A DNA stretch of 64,000 nucleotides from Neisseria elongata subsp. elongata (GTDB lineage: Bacteria; Pseudomonadota; Gammaproteobacteria; Burkholderiales; Neisseriaceae): positions 62,001 to 126,000 of the forward strand of contig NZ_FOPS01000003.1 in assembly GCF_900113545.1 (NCBI RefSeq). The letters run 5' to 3'. Shown here piece by piece: positions 1 to 8,520 of the stretch. How positions within the stretch are numbered: the stretch's first letter is position 1; the number at the start of each line of letters is the position of its first letter. The notes under the pieces were generated by a model. The model was not told the origin of the DNA and made no database searches. It saw nothing but the letters and a program-made list of their open reading frames with translations. The position numbers and the translations under genes were made by a program.

Positions 1-1
1 A

Positions 2-361
2 CTTACCCCCGAGCAAATATTGAACGGCCAGGCGGGTAAAAGGCAACGCGAAGCCGAACGCCGCAAAGCGCAGGCCGCACTGAGCGGACAGGCGGGCAAA
101 CCCGCCCCATCCGAAAACAGTAAAGGCGGCAGCCAATCCGTCATCGTCCAGGCAGGCGCATACGGCAGCCGCGACAAAGCCGAAATCCAACGCGCCAAAT
201 TGGCTGCGGCAGGCGTTCAAGCCGAAATTGCCGAAGCTTCCGTACAAGGCAAAACCATGTACCGCGTCCAAACCGCCCCGCTGGACAAAGCCCAAGCGGC
301 CGACGCACGCGGCAAACTGCAAAACAACGGGATAGACAGCTTCGTCCGCCCCGCCCGATAA
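2..361 (+). CDS. SPOR-domain protein, 3' part (FtsN-like)
   Basis: The frame is open to the left edge, so the start lies before the window. The last 75 or so residues, from VIVQAGAYGSRDKAE to SFVRPAR, form a SPOR domain. This fold binds denuded peptidoglycan glycan strands and brings proteins to the division septum. It is preceded by an Ala/Gln/Lys-rich linker with two GQAGK repeats, the usual low-complexity periplasmic spacer of FtsN-like proteins. The transmembrane segment expected near the N-terminus is not in view. dsbA follows after 26 bases on the same strand, so the two are probably co-transcribed. FtsN identity is inferred from architecture only. Confidence 0.8.
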   Translation, partial: LTPEQILNGQAGKRQREAERRKAQAALSGQAGKPAPSENSKGGSQSVIVQAGAYGSRDKAEIQRAKLAAAGVQAEIAEASVQGKTMYRVQTAPLDKAQAADARGKLQNNGIDSFVRPAR

Positions 362-387
362 ACCCGTCTTACCAAGGAAACATCATC

Positions 388-1086
388 GTGAAAACAAAAC
401 ATACCCTGTTGGCCGGCGTACTGGCTCTAGCATTTGCTGCCTCTGCACAAGCCGAATTGGTTGAAGGCAAAGACTACACCGTCCTCAGCAAACCCTTACC
501 CCAACTCCAAAGCAGCAAAATCGAAGTAACCGAATTCTTCGGCTATTTCTGCGTCCACTGCTACCACCTCGAACCCGTCATGCAGAAACACAGCAAGAAA
601 TGGGCTTCCGACACCTACCTGCGCCCGCTGCACGTCGTTTGGCAACCCGAAATGATGGGCTTGGCCCGCGTAGCGGCGGCTGTAAACAGCAGCAACATGA
701 AATATCAGGCCAATCTGCCGATATTCCGCGCCTTCTACGAAGAAAAAATCAACTTGGCTGACAGCGCGACCTTTAAAAAATGGGCAGCTGCGCAAACTTC
801 TTTCGACGGTGCGAAACTGATTGCCGCCTATGATTCTTTCGGCAACCAGGCTCAAGCCAAACAAATGGCCGACCTAACCGTTGAAATGAATATAGAAGGG
901 ACGCCTACCGTAATTGTCGGCGGCAAATACATGATGCGTTTTGCAGGCAACGACTGGAACGTCTCCATGAAAAAAGTAGACGAAATGATTGCCAAAGTAC
1001 GCCAAGAACGCGGTATGAAAGCACCGGCAGCCAAAGCCGCCATCGGCAACACCGGCGCCGCCATTGCCAAAGCAGCCAACAAATAA
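388..1086 (+). CDS. dsbA: Periplasmic thiol:disulfide oxidoreductase DsbA
   Basis: This 232-residue protein has a cleavable signal peptide ending at ASAQA-E (about residue 22). It has a thioredoxin-fold active site C55-V-H-C58 in the context FFGYFCVHCYHLEP, and a cis-Pro region EGTPTVIVGGKYMM near residue 170. DsbA introduces disulfides into exported proteins such as pilin biogenesis factors. There is no lipobox cysteine, so this should be the soluble periplasmic form. The Ala/Lys-rich C-terminal tail (about 25 residues after QERGMKAPA) is longer than the minimal fold. The start is GTG at 388, preceded by AAGGAA at 374-379. A perfect DUS-containing hairpin follows the stop. Confidence 0.93.
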   Translation: MKTKHTLLAGVLALAFAASAQAELVEGKDYTVLSKPLPQLQSSKIEVTEFFGYFCVHCYHLEPVMQKHSKKWASDTYLRPLHVVWQPEMMGLARVAAAVNSSNMKYQANLPIFRAFYEEKINLADSATFKKWAAAQTSFDGAKLIAAYDSFGNQAQAKQMADLTVEMNIEGTPTVIVGGKYMMRFAGNDWNVSMKKVDEMIAKVRQERGMKAPAAKAAIGNTGAAIAKAANK

Positions 1087-1110
1087 ACCGCTTTTCTTGC
1101 TTTTCCATAC

Positions 1111-1148
1111 AAACAAGCCGTCTGAAAATGTTTTCAGACGGCTTGTTT
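1111..1148 (+). terminator. DUS-pair hairpin after dsbA
   Basis: Perfect 18-bp arms (1111-1128 and 1131-1148) are separated by TG. The core is GCCGTCTGAA and its complement, and the right arm ends in TTT. It is an intrinsic terminator built from two uptake sequences. The flanking base is AA rather than AG. Confidence 0.85.
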
Positions 1149-1311
1149 CATATCCAATCATTCGGCGGCAATCATCAAAAAGCAGCTGATAACCCGTTCC
1201 ATCACCAACTATGCTACCCACGCCTCCAAACAGGGGATCAACTGCAACACAGCAATTACTCCCGCTGCCTCTCCGAGCCATGACAAACCTTCAATGAAAG
1301 CTTTTTTATTA

Positions 1312-1965
1312 TCACTTCTGTTCCACGCATGCCCCATCACTTGTTGGCCTAAAAATTGAATAAATAAGAACAATTGATAGTCCTATCATGCTTGGACAGA
1401 CAAAGTCTATCGCTATAACCAAGAAAATGTTCCATAAGAATAAGAAAAATTGATAATTTGAAATAAGCTTGAATAGCCAAAATGGTACAAACGGAACGCC
1501 AAACCAAATAAACCACTCTAAAGCAGCAAAAAGCGTCAAAATAACAAAAAACAACGATGCTACTTTAAAAAGAATAGATTTCTGATCTGATAATTTATGA
1601 AACCTAATAGGATCTATTACCGTGAAACCAAGTATATATAAAATTTCATTATCATTTTTAATTTTATTAAAAAATGAATTTTCCTTATTGCTTAAATAAT
1701 ACAAAGCTAGAAAGATACTTAAAAATACATTAATAATAAATAAAAACAAACTGATTAAAAGAGTAAACTGTAAGGAGTCACTGGTTATTCTTGGAAATGA
1801 AGAATTGTTTACAAGAGTAACAATTAATTCATTTTTTAAAAGATAATTAAAATTGAAATTTATTACTTTGGTAAATATTAAAAAATTAAGCACAATTACA
1901 GCAATAAAGATATAAAAATTTAAATTTAAAATCTTTTGTGTAACGTTATGAAAAACATCCTTCAC
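1312..1965 (-). CDS. AT-rich orphan multi-pass membrane protein
   Basis: This 217-residue protein is not recognised as any family. It has about five strongly hydrophobic stretches: near residues 17-33, 66-90, 132-155, 157-172 and 175-205. Asn, Phe and Ile are abundant. The start is GTG at 1965 behind a strong AAGGAG (spacing 6), which supports real translation. Base composition is strikingly AT-rich compared with the neighbours, and codon use is A/T-ending, suggesting recent transfer from a low-GC donor. There is no DUS inside the gene. It sits alone between dsbA and a convergently placed terminator. An immunity or phage-related membrane protein is possible but unsupported. Confidence 0.65.
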   Translation of the reverse strand: MKDVFHNVTQKILNLNFYIFIAVIVLNFLIFTKVINFNFNYLLKNELIVTLVNNSSFPRITSDSLQFTLLISLFLFIINVFLSIFLALYYLSNKENSFFNKIKNDNEILYILGFTVIDPIRFHKLSDQKSILFKVASLFFVILTLFAALEWFIWFGVPFVPFWLFKLISNYQFFLFLWNIFLVIAIDFVCPSMIGLSIVLIYSIFRPTSDGACVEQK

Positions 1966-2063
1966 TATAAACTCCTTATACTGACAACAGGTTTACTTGT
2001 TTTCACTACATCTGAAAATTGAAATAACAAGCACGACACAGCCATGCCATGCCCGCCCTACGC

Positions 2064-2123
2064 AAAGGCCGTCTGAAAAAAACAGCGGCGGCAAACCGCA
2101 TCCCCTGTTTTCAGACGGCCTTT
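2064..2123 (-). terminator. DUS-pair hairpin
   Basis: The 16-bp arms (2064-2079 and 2108-2123) enclose a 28-base loop that is itself GC-rich. It lies just past the stop of the gene at 2136-2828 on the minus strand and is flanked by A/T runs. Confidence 0.75.
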
Positions 2124-2135
2124 AAACTGCACACA

Positions 2136-2828
2136 TCAGCGTTTCGGCATCTCCGTGCGTTTCACTTCAAACCTGCCGTTTTCCACTGCGTCGATAAATT
2201 TGGCAGCACGTTCGTCCTGAGGATATTTCTTCGCATAAGCGCGCAATTGTTTCAGGGATTCCGCCTTTTTACCTTGAGACAGCAAAGCCATGCCTAAAGG
2301 AAGACGGGAACGCTCGCTGCCGCCCTGTACCGCTTCGTTCAGCATTTTGACAGCCGCATCCGTTTGGCCTACCGAGGCAAGGAAACCGCCATATTCGCCC
2401 AGTATGCCCGCACGCTGTTTCTGAGGCAACGCGGCCAGCAGCATCCGATAATGTTGGTCGGCCTTGGCGGCGGCACCGGGCACATCCAGATTGTGGGCAA
2501 TCCAACTTAACCGCGCGATGCTGTGCAACACGGAACGGTATCGCTCAGGCTGTTTTTCTGTCACGATTTTTTGTTCAATCAGGCCGCTGTAAAGGCGGGC
2601 CAATGTAACCGCATCTTTTTCGGCACGTTTCCTATCGGCCTCATTATCGAATTTAGGCGGATACTCCCCCGCATGGTCGGCCAAATCCTCACGGATTTTA
2701 TCCGCCGCATCACCGTCGAAACCCTGATCGTGCAATACGCTTTTAACCACGTCATACTTCGGATAAGGTTTGGCAAACACAGTTGCACAGGCCAGCAGCA
2801 AGGTTGCAGCCAAGGCGGTTTTTTTCAT
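2136..2828 (-). CDS. Exported TPR-like protein of unknown function
   Basis: From the ATG at 2828 this is a 230-residue protein with a signal peptide (MKKTALAATLLLACATVFA-K). GGAG lies 6 bases upstream, which favours this start over in-frame codons up to 2954. The mature part is helical and Lys/Ala-rich. The C-terminal half has tetratricopeptide-like helix pairs (AGILGEYGGFLASVGQTDAA, then LPLGMALLSQGKKAESLKQL), as in periplasmic TPR proteins that scaffold protein contacts. No catalytic motif is visible. It is divergent from lysC. The Cys at residue 14 is within the hydrophobic core; a lipobox reading (LLAC) is possible, but there is also a good AFA-like signal peptidase I site. Confidence 0.8.
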   Translation of the reverse strand: MKKTALAATLLLACATVFAKPYPKYDVVKSVLHDQGFDGDAADKIREDLADHAGEYPPKFDNEADRKRAEKDAVTLARLYSGLIEQKIVTEKQPERYRSVLHSIARLSWIAHNLDVPGAAAKADQHYRMLLAALPQKQRAGILGEYGGFLASVGQTDAAVKMLNEAVQGGSERSRLPLGMALLSQGKKAESLKQLRAYAKKYPQDERAAKFIDAVENGRFEVKRTEMPKR

Positions 2829-2863
2829 CTCGAACTCCATTTGATCAATGTGGGAAAAGCCGC

Positions 2864-2891
2864 ATTGTAGCGGCCGGACTGCCGTTTGCAA
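2864..2891 (-). promoter_or_regulatory. Sigma-70 promoter for the 2136-2828 gene
   Basis: Read on the minus strand, TTGCAA (2886-2891), a 16-base spacer and TACAAT (2864-2869) lie about 35 bases upstream of the chosen ATG. Confidence 0.55.
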
Positions 2892-3059
2892 ATCCTGCGC
2901 GTGCGACGAAAAAATTATAGGCGATGAAACGGAAATATATTCAAAGGTTTGCACAAAAAGCTAAAAAACAATAACAAAATCAAAGCAAAAATCTTGTCTA
3001 GGCCGTAAAAAGCCGTGATAATGCCGCCTTTTGGTTTGTTCAAACAGAAAGCACGAAAA

Positions 3060-4283
3060 ATGGCGTTAATCGTACAGAAATACGGCGGCACTTCGGTAGG
3101 CTCCGCCGAGCGCATCAAGAATGTGGCCAAACGTGTCGCCCAAACCCGCGCCGAAGGCCACGACGTAGTGGTCGTGGTATCGGCCATGAGCGGCGAAACC
3201 AACCGCTTGGTGGCACTGGCGCATGAGATGCAGGAATTCCCCGACCCGCGCGAAATGGATGTGGTGCTGGCCACCGGCGAACAGGTAACCATCGGCCTTT
3301 TGGCTATGGCCTTGAAAAACATCGGCGTGGATGCGAAAAGCTACACCGGCTGGCAGGTCGCCGTCCAAACCGACAACGCGCACACCAAAGCACGCATCGA
3401 CCATATCGACGGCGATAAAATCCATGCCGACCTCAAAGCAGGCAAAGTGGTGATTGTCGCTGGTTTTCAAGGCATTACCGCCGAGGGCGATATTTCCACA
3501 CTGGGTCGCGGCGGTTCCGATACTTCCGCCGTCGCACTGGCCGCCGCGCTGAAAGCCGACGAATGCCAGATTTATACCGATGTCGACGGCGTGTACACCA
3601 CCGACCCCCGCGTCGTCCCCGAAGCGCGCCGCATGAGCACCATTTCGTTTGAAGAAATGCTGGAGCTGGCCAGCCTCGGCTCGAAAGTCTTACAAATCCG
3701 TTCGGTGGAATTCGCCGGAAAATACCAAATCCGCCTGCGCGTCTTGAGCAGCCTGCAGGAAGGCGGCGAAGGCACCCTGATTACCTTTGAAGAGGATGAG
3801 AATATGGAAAAAGCCGTTGTAAAAGGCATCGCATTCGATAAAAACCAAGCCCGCATCAACGTGCGCGGCGTATCCGACAAACCGGGCATCGCCTATCAAA
3901 TCTTGGGCGCGATTGCCGATGCCAACATCGAAGTGGACATGATTATCCAGAATGTCGGCGCGGAAGGCACCACAGACTTCTCATTCACCGTGCCGCGCGG
4001 CGACTACAGACAAACGTTGGATTTGATGAACGGCCTGAAAGAAAGCTTGGGCGCGGCGGAAGTAAACGGCGACGACACCGTTTGCAAAGTATCCATCGTC
4101 GGCGTGGGTATGCGCTCGCATTCCGGCGTGGCGGCAACCATGTTCCGCTCACTGGCCGAAGAAGGCATCAACATCCAGATGATTTCCACTTCCGAAATCA
4201 AAGTTTCCGTGTTGATTGACGAAAAATACATGGAACTGGCTACCCGCGTATTGCACAAAGCCTTCGGTTTGGAACGGGTTTAA
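3060..4283 (+). CDS. lysC: Aspartate kinase LysC
   Basis: This 407-residue enzyme phosphorylates L-aspartate, the first step to lysine/diaminopimelate, methionine and threonine. The kinase domain has KYGGTSVG at 7-14, ATGEQ at 71-75 and GRGGSDTS at 149-156. The C-terminal region (about 265-400) has paired ACT repeats (VSDKPGIAYQILGAIADANI and VGMRSHSGVAATMFRSLAEE), which normally give feedback control by lysine and/or threonine. The ATG at 3060 yields the family-typical MALIVQKYGG start. The frame also extends 15 codons upstream without a better ribosome site. It is monofunctional, with no homoserine dehydrogenase domain. Confidence 0.96.
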   Translation: MALIVQKYGGTSVGSAERIKNVAKRVAQTRAEGHDVVVVVSAMSGETNRLVALAHEMQEFPDPREMDVVLATGEQVTIGLLAMALKNIGVDAKSYTGWQVAVQTDNAHTKARIDHIDGDKIHADLKAGKVVIVAGFQGITAEGDISTLGRGGSDTSAVALAAALKADECQIYTDVDGVYTTDPRVVPEARRMSTISFEEMLELASLGSKVLQIRSVEFAGKYQIRLRVLSSLQEGGEGTLITFEEDENMEKAVVKGIAFDKNQARINVRGVSDKPGIAYQILGAIADANIEVDMIIQNVGAEGTTDFSFTVPRGDYRQTLDLMNGLKESLGAAEVNGDDTVCKVSIVGVGMRSHSGVAATMFRSLAEEGINIQMISTSEIKVSVLIDEKYMELATRVLHKAFGLERV

Positions 4284-4298
4284 ACCGCCGAATCAAAC

Positions 4299-4338
4299 AA
4301 AAGGCCGTCTGAAAAACCATTTTCAGACGGCCTTTTTT
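4299..4338 (+). terminator. DUS-pair terminator after lysC
   Basis: A 16-bp stem (4299-4314 with 4321-4336) carries AGGCCGTCTGAAA, has a short loop and a T run on the + strand. It can also serve the convergent gene at 4362. Confidence 0.85.
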
Positions 4339-4361
4339 CTCATACCAAGAATTTTCAAGCG

Positions 4362-4790
4362 CTAACGCTTTAAGGCCAAGGTCAGCACTCCGCCGGCAAT
4401 CAGCGCGATACCCAGCCATTCCTGAGACGACGGCCTTTCCTTCAGAAATACCACGGCAAACAAAGCCACCAAAACAATACTGAACTTATCCACCGGTGCC
4501 ACTTTCGACGCTTCGCCCATTTGCAAGGCTTTGAAGTAGGCCAGCCATGATGCGCCCGTCGCCAAGCCCGACAGAATCAGAAACGTCCAGTTTTTCACAC
4601 TAAAGTCGCCCACGCCCTGCCATTTGCCCGCATAGCTCAAAAAAGCCGCCAACGCCGCAATGATGACCAGCGTGCGGATAAAGGTGGCAAAATCGGAATC
4701 GATGCCCTGCAAACCCGCCTTAGCAAAAATCGCCGTCAGCGCGGCGAAAAAAGCCGATGCCAACGCCCAATAAAACCAAGTATGTCCCAT
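4362..4790 (-). CDS. EamA/DMT-type small membrane transporter
   Basis: This 142-residue protein with about five transmembrane helices corresponds to a single EamA repeat, about half the length of the usual 10-helix drug/metabolite transporters. Such half-size members work as dimers. Family features are the start WFYWALASAFFAALTAIFAK, the mid GLATGASWLAYFKALQMGEA and the end PVDKFSIVLVALFAVVFLKE. The substrate is unknown. The start at 4790 has AGAGG about 8 bases upstream; this site partly overlaps a DUS (4801-4812), so the uptake sequence lies in the leader. Confidence 0.82.
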   Translation of the reverse strand: MGHTWFYWALASAFFAALTAIFAKAGLQGIDSDFATFIRTLVIIAALAAFLSYAGKWQGVGDFSVKNWTFLILSGLATGASWLAYFKALQMGEASKVAPVDKFSIVLVALFAVVFLKERPSSQEWLGIALIAGGVLTLALKR

Positions 4791-4829
4791 CAAACTGCCT
4801 CTTTCAGACGGCCTCTGCCGCACAACGGC

Positions 4830-5348
4830 TTACAAGCCGTTCGTTTTCAGCCATTTTTGCAAATCTTCCGCACTGATGCCGCCGTTGTCTTCAAAGTCCA
4901 ATTTATTCTGCTGCCTGCCTTTGGCGTATTTGGCCAACACGGGCGTGCCTGAAAGGTTGTAACGCTGCTTGAACGCCGCCCACTCGTCCTTCTGCCCGCG
5001 CAGGCGGTGTACATTGACGAACCAAATCTTGCCGTCCAATTTGTGTTGGGCGATATAGCGTTTGAACAATGGTTCGAAAGCGGCACAGTCGCCGCAGCTC
5101 GGCCGGCCGATGTAGACGTAGAGGGTCTCGCCTGCCGCCACACGCCGCTCGAAATCTGCCGGAGTCAGACTGCCGAGGTGGAAATAAATGTCGCTGTAAG
5201 TATCCTGATAGTTTTTGGTATTTTCCGCCGCCAGCTTGGCGGCAACCTGCGCTTCGTTGAGTTGCGCCTGCCATTTGCCGTTGCTCCCGCAGGCAGCCAA
5301 AGCAAAAACGGCAGTGGTTAAAGCGATGGTTTTCAGCGATTTTTTCAT
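4830..5348 (-). CDS. Thioredoxin-like lipoprotein
   Basis: This 172-residue protein has a lipoprotein signal (LAAC, lipidated Cys at residue 20). Its thioredoxin-like domain has the active-site motif C85-G-D-C88 in YIGRPSCGDCAAFEPLFKRY and a cis-Pro segment NLSGTPVLAKYAKG. It should be anchored in an envelope membrane facing the periplasm and act in disulfide exchange. The partner is unknown. The CGDC motif differs from DsbA and TlpA. It is 39 bases upstream of the DMT gene on the same strand, so the two are a likely operon. Confidence 0.82.
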   Translation of the reverse strand: MKKSLKTIALTTAVFALAACGSNGKWQAQLNEAQVAAKLAAENTKNYQDTYSDIYFHLGSLTPADFERRVAAGETLYVYIGRPSCGDCAAFEPLFKRYIAQHKLDGKIWFVNVHRLRGQKDEWAAFKQRYNLSGTPVLAKYAKGRQQNKLDFEDNGGISAEDLQKWLKTNGL

Positions 5349-5428
5349 GTCGTTCTCCTTTCGTTGCTTGGAAAACCTATTTTAATCCCAGTGCCTCCTG
5401 CCGACAATCGCAGGGCTTGATTTTGACG

Positions 5429-5462
5429 ATGAGGCCGTCTGAAAACGTTCAGACGGCCTCAT
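5429..5462 (-). terminator. DUS-pair hairpin after the patatin gene
   Basis: Perfect 15-bp arms (5429-5443 and 5448-5462) have AGGCCGTCTGAA at the core. It lies 12 bases past the stop of the gene at 5474. Confidence 0.8.
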
Positions 5463-5473
5463 ACTTGGTTTGC

Positions 5474-6958
5474 CTATTCGGCAGCCGATGCGGCAGTTTC
5501 CGGCACTTTTTCCGTTTCGGCCTTCCCGTCGTGTTTGGGTGCGGGTTCGGGAACGGATTTGACCTCGGGAGGCGGCAAGGAAAGGTCTTTCAGCAGGCGG
5601 CGGTATTCCTCGGAACGGCTGAGCAATACACGGCCTGCCTCCTTCAAATCGTTCACCTCGTTTGCAGGCAGATAAAAACTGGTCGGAATATTCAGCACAC
5701 TGTTGCGCAGGCCGGATTCGGGCAGGTCGCGCAGGTTGAGGCTGACGAAATACATATTCGCATGGTTGGCGTTTCCGCTGTTTTTGGCCTCTTCGTTCCA
5801 TTGGTCCACCAACATGCGGAAACGGCGCAGTGTTTCTTGCGAGAAACGGTCGATGGGGATGTCGATGACGGCATTGGTAACCGCACGCAGGCCGGGCACA
5901 TTGGCCGAGCGGTCGATATCGTTAACCGGATTGTTTTGCGCGTTCACATTGATGATGACGATATGCCGCGCCCGGTTTGCCCGTATCTGTTCGCCGAGCG
6001 AATCGCCGTAAAGTTCGGACATATCGAGCAGGCTGCGCAGGCCGAGGTTGTCGGTCAAACCGCCGTCGAGCAAGTGGATGTACGGCCGCTCTTTGCTGTT
6101 CTGATAAGCCGCCACGCCCTGCCCCAACATTTCCAAACGGGTTTGCAGCTGCAACTTGTCGGCGGAAAAATTATCTACCACCGCGCGGCTGATTTTTTCC
6201 GGCAGGCGGTAGCCGCAATTGCCGCCGTTGTTGTTCAACGTCAGCGGTGCGAACACCAGCGGCACGGCACTGGAAGCGGCCACGGCACGGGCGATTTTCA
6301 AATCCGAAAGGTTCAAACACATCATATCGAAATATTCCTGCGTGAACTCGAAACGGTTGCCCAGCGACATATCCGTGGCGGTAATCACCGCAAACGGCCC
6401 TTTGCGGTGCGAAGCCAAATCGCCGAAAGTAGCATTTTTAAACAGAGTGCTCTCAAACTGCTCCTGCAACAGGTCGCCCCGGCCGAACTCGGGCGATGTC
6501 AGGCGCGGCACATTCGCCAGCGAAAAAACCTGTTTCGATACCTGCCGCTGGAAATTCTGCTTCAAAAAACGGCGTTCGAACGACGGAATCGTTTCCTTGC
6601 CGTGCAGCGAAAAATAAGCCGCCAACACCGAACCGCCCGACACGCCATATACCAAATCCACCGATTCCAACAGGCTTTTCTCCCGTCCTCCGCTGTAAAT
6701 TTTCTGCTTGTCCAACTCTTCCAGCACACCGTAGCCCAAAGCCGCCGCGCGCGTACCGCCGCCGGAAAACATCAGCACCACCAGCATATCGTCGTCTTGG
6801 GGTTTGCCCGCCTCGGCATCAAAACGGTAACCTTGCGAACGGTCCACCTTATCAATGGTCGCCACCGGCTGATACTGAAATTGGGCGCAGGCCGACAAAC
6901 CGGACAACGCCGCCAGCAACACCGCCTTTTTCAGACGGCCGAAAAAACGTCCAGCCAT
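5474..6958 (-). CDS. Patatin-like phospholipase lipoprotein
   Basis: This 494-residue protein has a lipobox LSAC (lipidated Cys24). Patatin fold signatures are the oxyanion loop GGGTRAAA at 66-73, the nucleophile elbow G-V-S107-G-G and the dyad Asp298 in DGGLTDN. These predict a Ser-Asp acyl hydrolase acting on membrane lipids from the periplasm or outer membrane. The C-terminal tail is Pro/Glu/Lys-rich and low in complexity. An uptake sequence lies inside the signal peptide codons and encodes GRLKK (residues 7-11), supplying its positive n-region. The gene is followed by a DUS hairpin. Substrate and biological role are unknown. Confidence 0.88.
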   Translation of the reverse strand: MAGRFFGRLKKAVLLAALSGLSACAQFQYQPVATIDKVDRSQGYRFDAEAGKPQDDDMLVVLMFSGGGTRAAALGYGVLEELDKQKIYSGGREKSLLESVDLVYGVSGGSVLAAYFSLHGKETIPSFERRFLKQNFQRQVSKQVFSLANVPRLTSPEFGRGDLLQEQFESTLFKNATFGDLASHRKGPFAVITATDMSLGNRFEFTQEYFDMMCLNLSDLKIARAVAASSAVPLVFAPLTLNNNGGNCGYRLPEKISRAVVDNFSADKLQLQTRLEMLGQGVAAYQNSKERPYIHLLDGGLTDNLGLRSLLDMSELYGDSLGEQIRANRARHIVIINVNAQNNPVNDIDRSANVPGLRAVTNAVIDIPIDRFSQETLRRFRMLVDQWNEEAKNSGNANHANMYFVSLNLRDLPESGLRNSVLNIPTSFYLPANEVNDLKEAGRVLLSRSEEYRRLLKDLSLPPPEVKSVPEPAPKHDGKAETEKVPETAASAAE

Positions 6959-7050
6959 AAAAACATTCTCTCCATACTTTCAGACGGCCTCTTAATCCAC
7001 TCAGGCCGTCTGAATACAAAGCTTCAATAAAGTCAAAACTCAGGCGTGCA

Positions 7051-7656
7051 CTACTGCGCCTTATCGCCGATTTTACTTTCCCGACCCTGCAATAATTTCA
7101 GAATATTCTGCTTATGGCGGAACAACACCAACACCGCCACCGCCGCCGTTACCGCCACCCACGACCCGTGCGGCATAAAAAACCACGCCGCAGGCACACT
7201 GATTACGGTCGCCACCAAAGCTGCCAGCGACGAAACCTTGAAACCGAACGCCATCACCAGCCACACCAAGGCACACACCAAAGCCGTCGGCCACGACAAA
7301 GCCAGCAACACGCCCAAAGCCGTCGCCACACCCTTGCCGCCCTTAAAGCCGAAAAACAACGGCCACATATGCCCGACCAAAGCCGCCAGCGCAGTCAGTC
7401 CCACCGCCGTATCGCTCAAACCCAAAACACCCTGCAAACCCTTGGCCAGCAGCACGGCAAACAAACCTTTCAACGCGTCGCCCAACAAAGTCAGCACCGC
7501 CGCCTTTTTCCTGCCGCTCCTCAACACATTGGTCGCCCCCGGGTTTCCCGAACCGTAAGTCCGCGGATCGGCCATCCCGTAACACTTCGACACAATCACC
7601 GCAAACGACAGCGAGCCGATCAAATAAGCCGCAGCCACCACCAAAAAATCAGACAT
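7051..7656 (-). CDS. plsY: Acyl-phosphate:glycerol-3-phosphate acyltransferase PlsY
   Basis: This 201-residue inner-membrane protein transfers the acyl group from acyl-phosphate to glycerol-3-phosphate, the first step of phospholipid synthesis. PlsX, which makes acyl-phosphate, is encoded at 37525. Family motifs present are SGNPGATNVLRSGRKKA (near 37-53), GHMWPLFFGFKGGKGVAT (near 92-109) and FRHKQNILKLLQG near the C-terminus. The start at 7656 gives the standard MSDFLVVAAAYLIGSLS. It is divergent from folB with 60 bases between the starts. Confidence 0.95.
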   Translation of the reverse strand: MSDFLVVAAAYLIGSLSFAVIVSKCYGMADPRTYGSGNPGATNVLRSGRKKAAVLTLLGDALKGLFAVLLAKGLQGVLGLSDTAVGLTALAALVGHMWPLFFGFKGGKGVATALGVLLALSWPTALVCALVWLVMAFGFKVSSLAALVATVISVPAAWFFMPHGSWVAVTAAVAVLVLFRHKQNILKLLQGRESKIGDKAQ

Positions 7657-7716
7657 CGTCAATCCATCTTGTTTTAGAATGCGGCGCATTCTATCCGAAA
7701 ACGGAGCCACGCGAAA

Positions 7717-8073
7717 ATGGACAAAATCTTCCTGCACGGCCTCAAGGCAGATACCCTGATCGGCGTTTATGAATGGGAACGCCAACAGCCGCAAACCCTG
7801 CTGATCGACCTCGACATCGGCCTTCCCCCGCGCCGAGCCGACGATGACGACATCGGCAGCACCGTCCACTACGGAGAAGTCTGCGACACCGTCCGCAACA
7901 GCCTGGAAACCCGCCGCTTCCATCTGCTCGAAACCCTGGCCGAACACATTGCCTCACTGATTCTGAACGACTTTCCCGCAGCATGGGTAAAAGTACGGCT
8001 GGTCAAACCCGGCATCCTGCCCGACGTGCGCGAAGTAGGCGTGGAAATCGAACGGGGACAGCCTGTCGAATAA
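7717..8073 (+). CDS. folB: Dihydroneopterin aldolase FolB
   Basis: This 118-residue enzyme of folate synthesis converts 7,8-dihydroneopterin to 6-hydroxymethyl-dihydropterin and glycolaldehyde. Typical features are MDKIFLHGLKADTLIGVYEWER at the start (conserved Glu in the EWER context), VHYGEVCDTV in the middle, LLETLAEHIA, and VKPGILPDVREVGVEIER at the end. Length matches the family. GGAG at 7703-7706 precedes the ATG. Confidence 0.95.
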   Translation: MDKIFLHGLKADTLIGVYEWERQQPQTLLIDLDIGLPPRRADDDDIGSTVHYGEVCDTVRNSLETRRFHLLETLAEHIASLILNDFPAAWVKVRLVKPGILPDVREVGVEIERGQPVE

Positions 8074-8095
8074 AACACCCGCACAAATAGCAGAA

Positions 8096-8125
8096 GGCCG
8101 TCTGAAAACAAATTTTCAGACGGCC
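8096..8125 (+). terminator. DUS-pair terminator after folB
   Basis: The stem pairs 8096-8108 (GGCCGTCTGAAAA) with 8113-8125. Confidence 0.8.
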
Positions 8126-8231
8126 ATCCTTTATCTTCTATCTTCAAACCACTTGGAATCAGGGGATACCAACAATCCCAATCCGGTCAATCGCAATGGA
8201 ACCTAGACTGAACCTGCCATCCAAACATCGT

Positions 8232-8301
8232 TTAGACAAAAAAATAACCGCTTGAAAGCGGTTGATTTTTACAGTGTGGTGCAGGGTCAAACACGAACTG
8301 G
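8232..8301. repeat. Distal attachment site (tRNA-Leu 3' end remnant)
   Basis: Bases 8232-8282 repeat 12092-12142 almost exactly: one A-run length change and one T/C change in the hairpin loop. The repeat holds the tRNA terminator hairpin and the CCA end of tRNA-Leu. Beyond 8282 a decayed copy of the tRNA T-arm follows (AGGGTC, then ACACGAACTG, against ACTCGAACCG). This is the att scar expected when an element integrates into a tRNA 3' end. Confidence 0.85.
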
Positions 8302-8349
8302 ACTTTTAATTAAATGTTTATTAAACATTTTATTTTCGTCATACTCCAA

Positions 8350-8374
8350 CATACCCCCAAATATACCCCCAATT
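8350..8374. repeat. ACCCCCAAATATACCCCCA-type repeat, left end of element
   Basis: A tandem of two ACCCCC blocks spaced by AAATAT is repeated at 11952-11972 near the other end. These are possible integrase or excisionase arm-binding sites. Confidence 0.55.
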
Positions 8375-8520
8375 TGCACAAGTCAAAATTTTAGGCAGGG
8401 GTTTTGTTGCTCCCATGATACGCGGGCGGATGCCGGCTTTTCGCGGGGGAAATACAAGGGGTCTCGGTTCGGGTGTCAAAATCCCTGTTCCGTGTTAGTC
8501 ATGCGGGGGATGAAGAGGGG

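Noticed and set aside
1149-1311. Possible pseudogene remnant before the AT-rich orphan
   Set aside because: No stretch of recognisable protein similarity; the frame there is mostly antisense to dsbA and its DUS hairpin.
5417-7030. Open frame of 537 codons on the + strand
   Set aside because: It lies antisense to the patatin lipoprotein, has no family features, and its length follows from GC-rich codon bias of the real gene on the other strand. The same applies to the long antisense frames over ackA (32514-33704), the TerC gene (61065-62222), nusA (22966-23985) and plsX (37513-38484).
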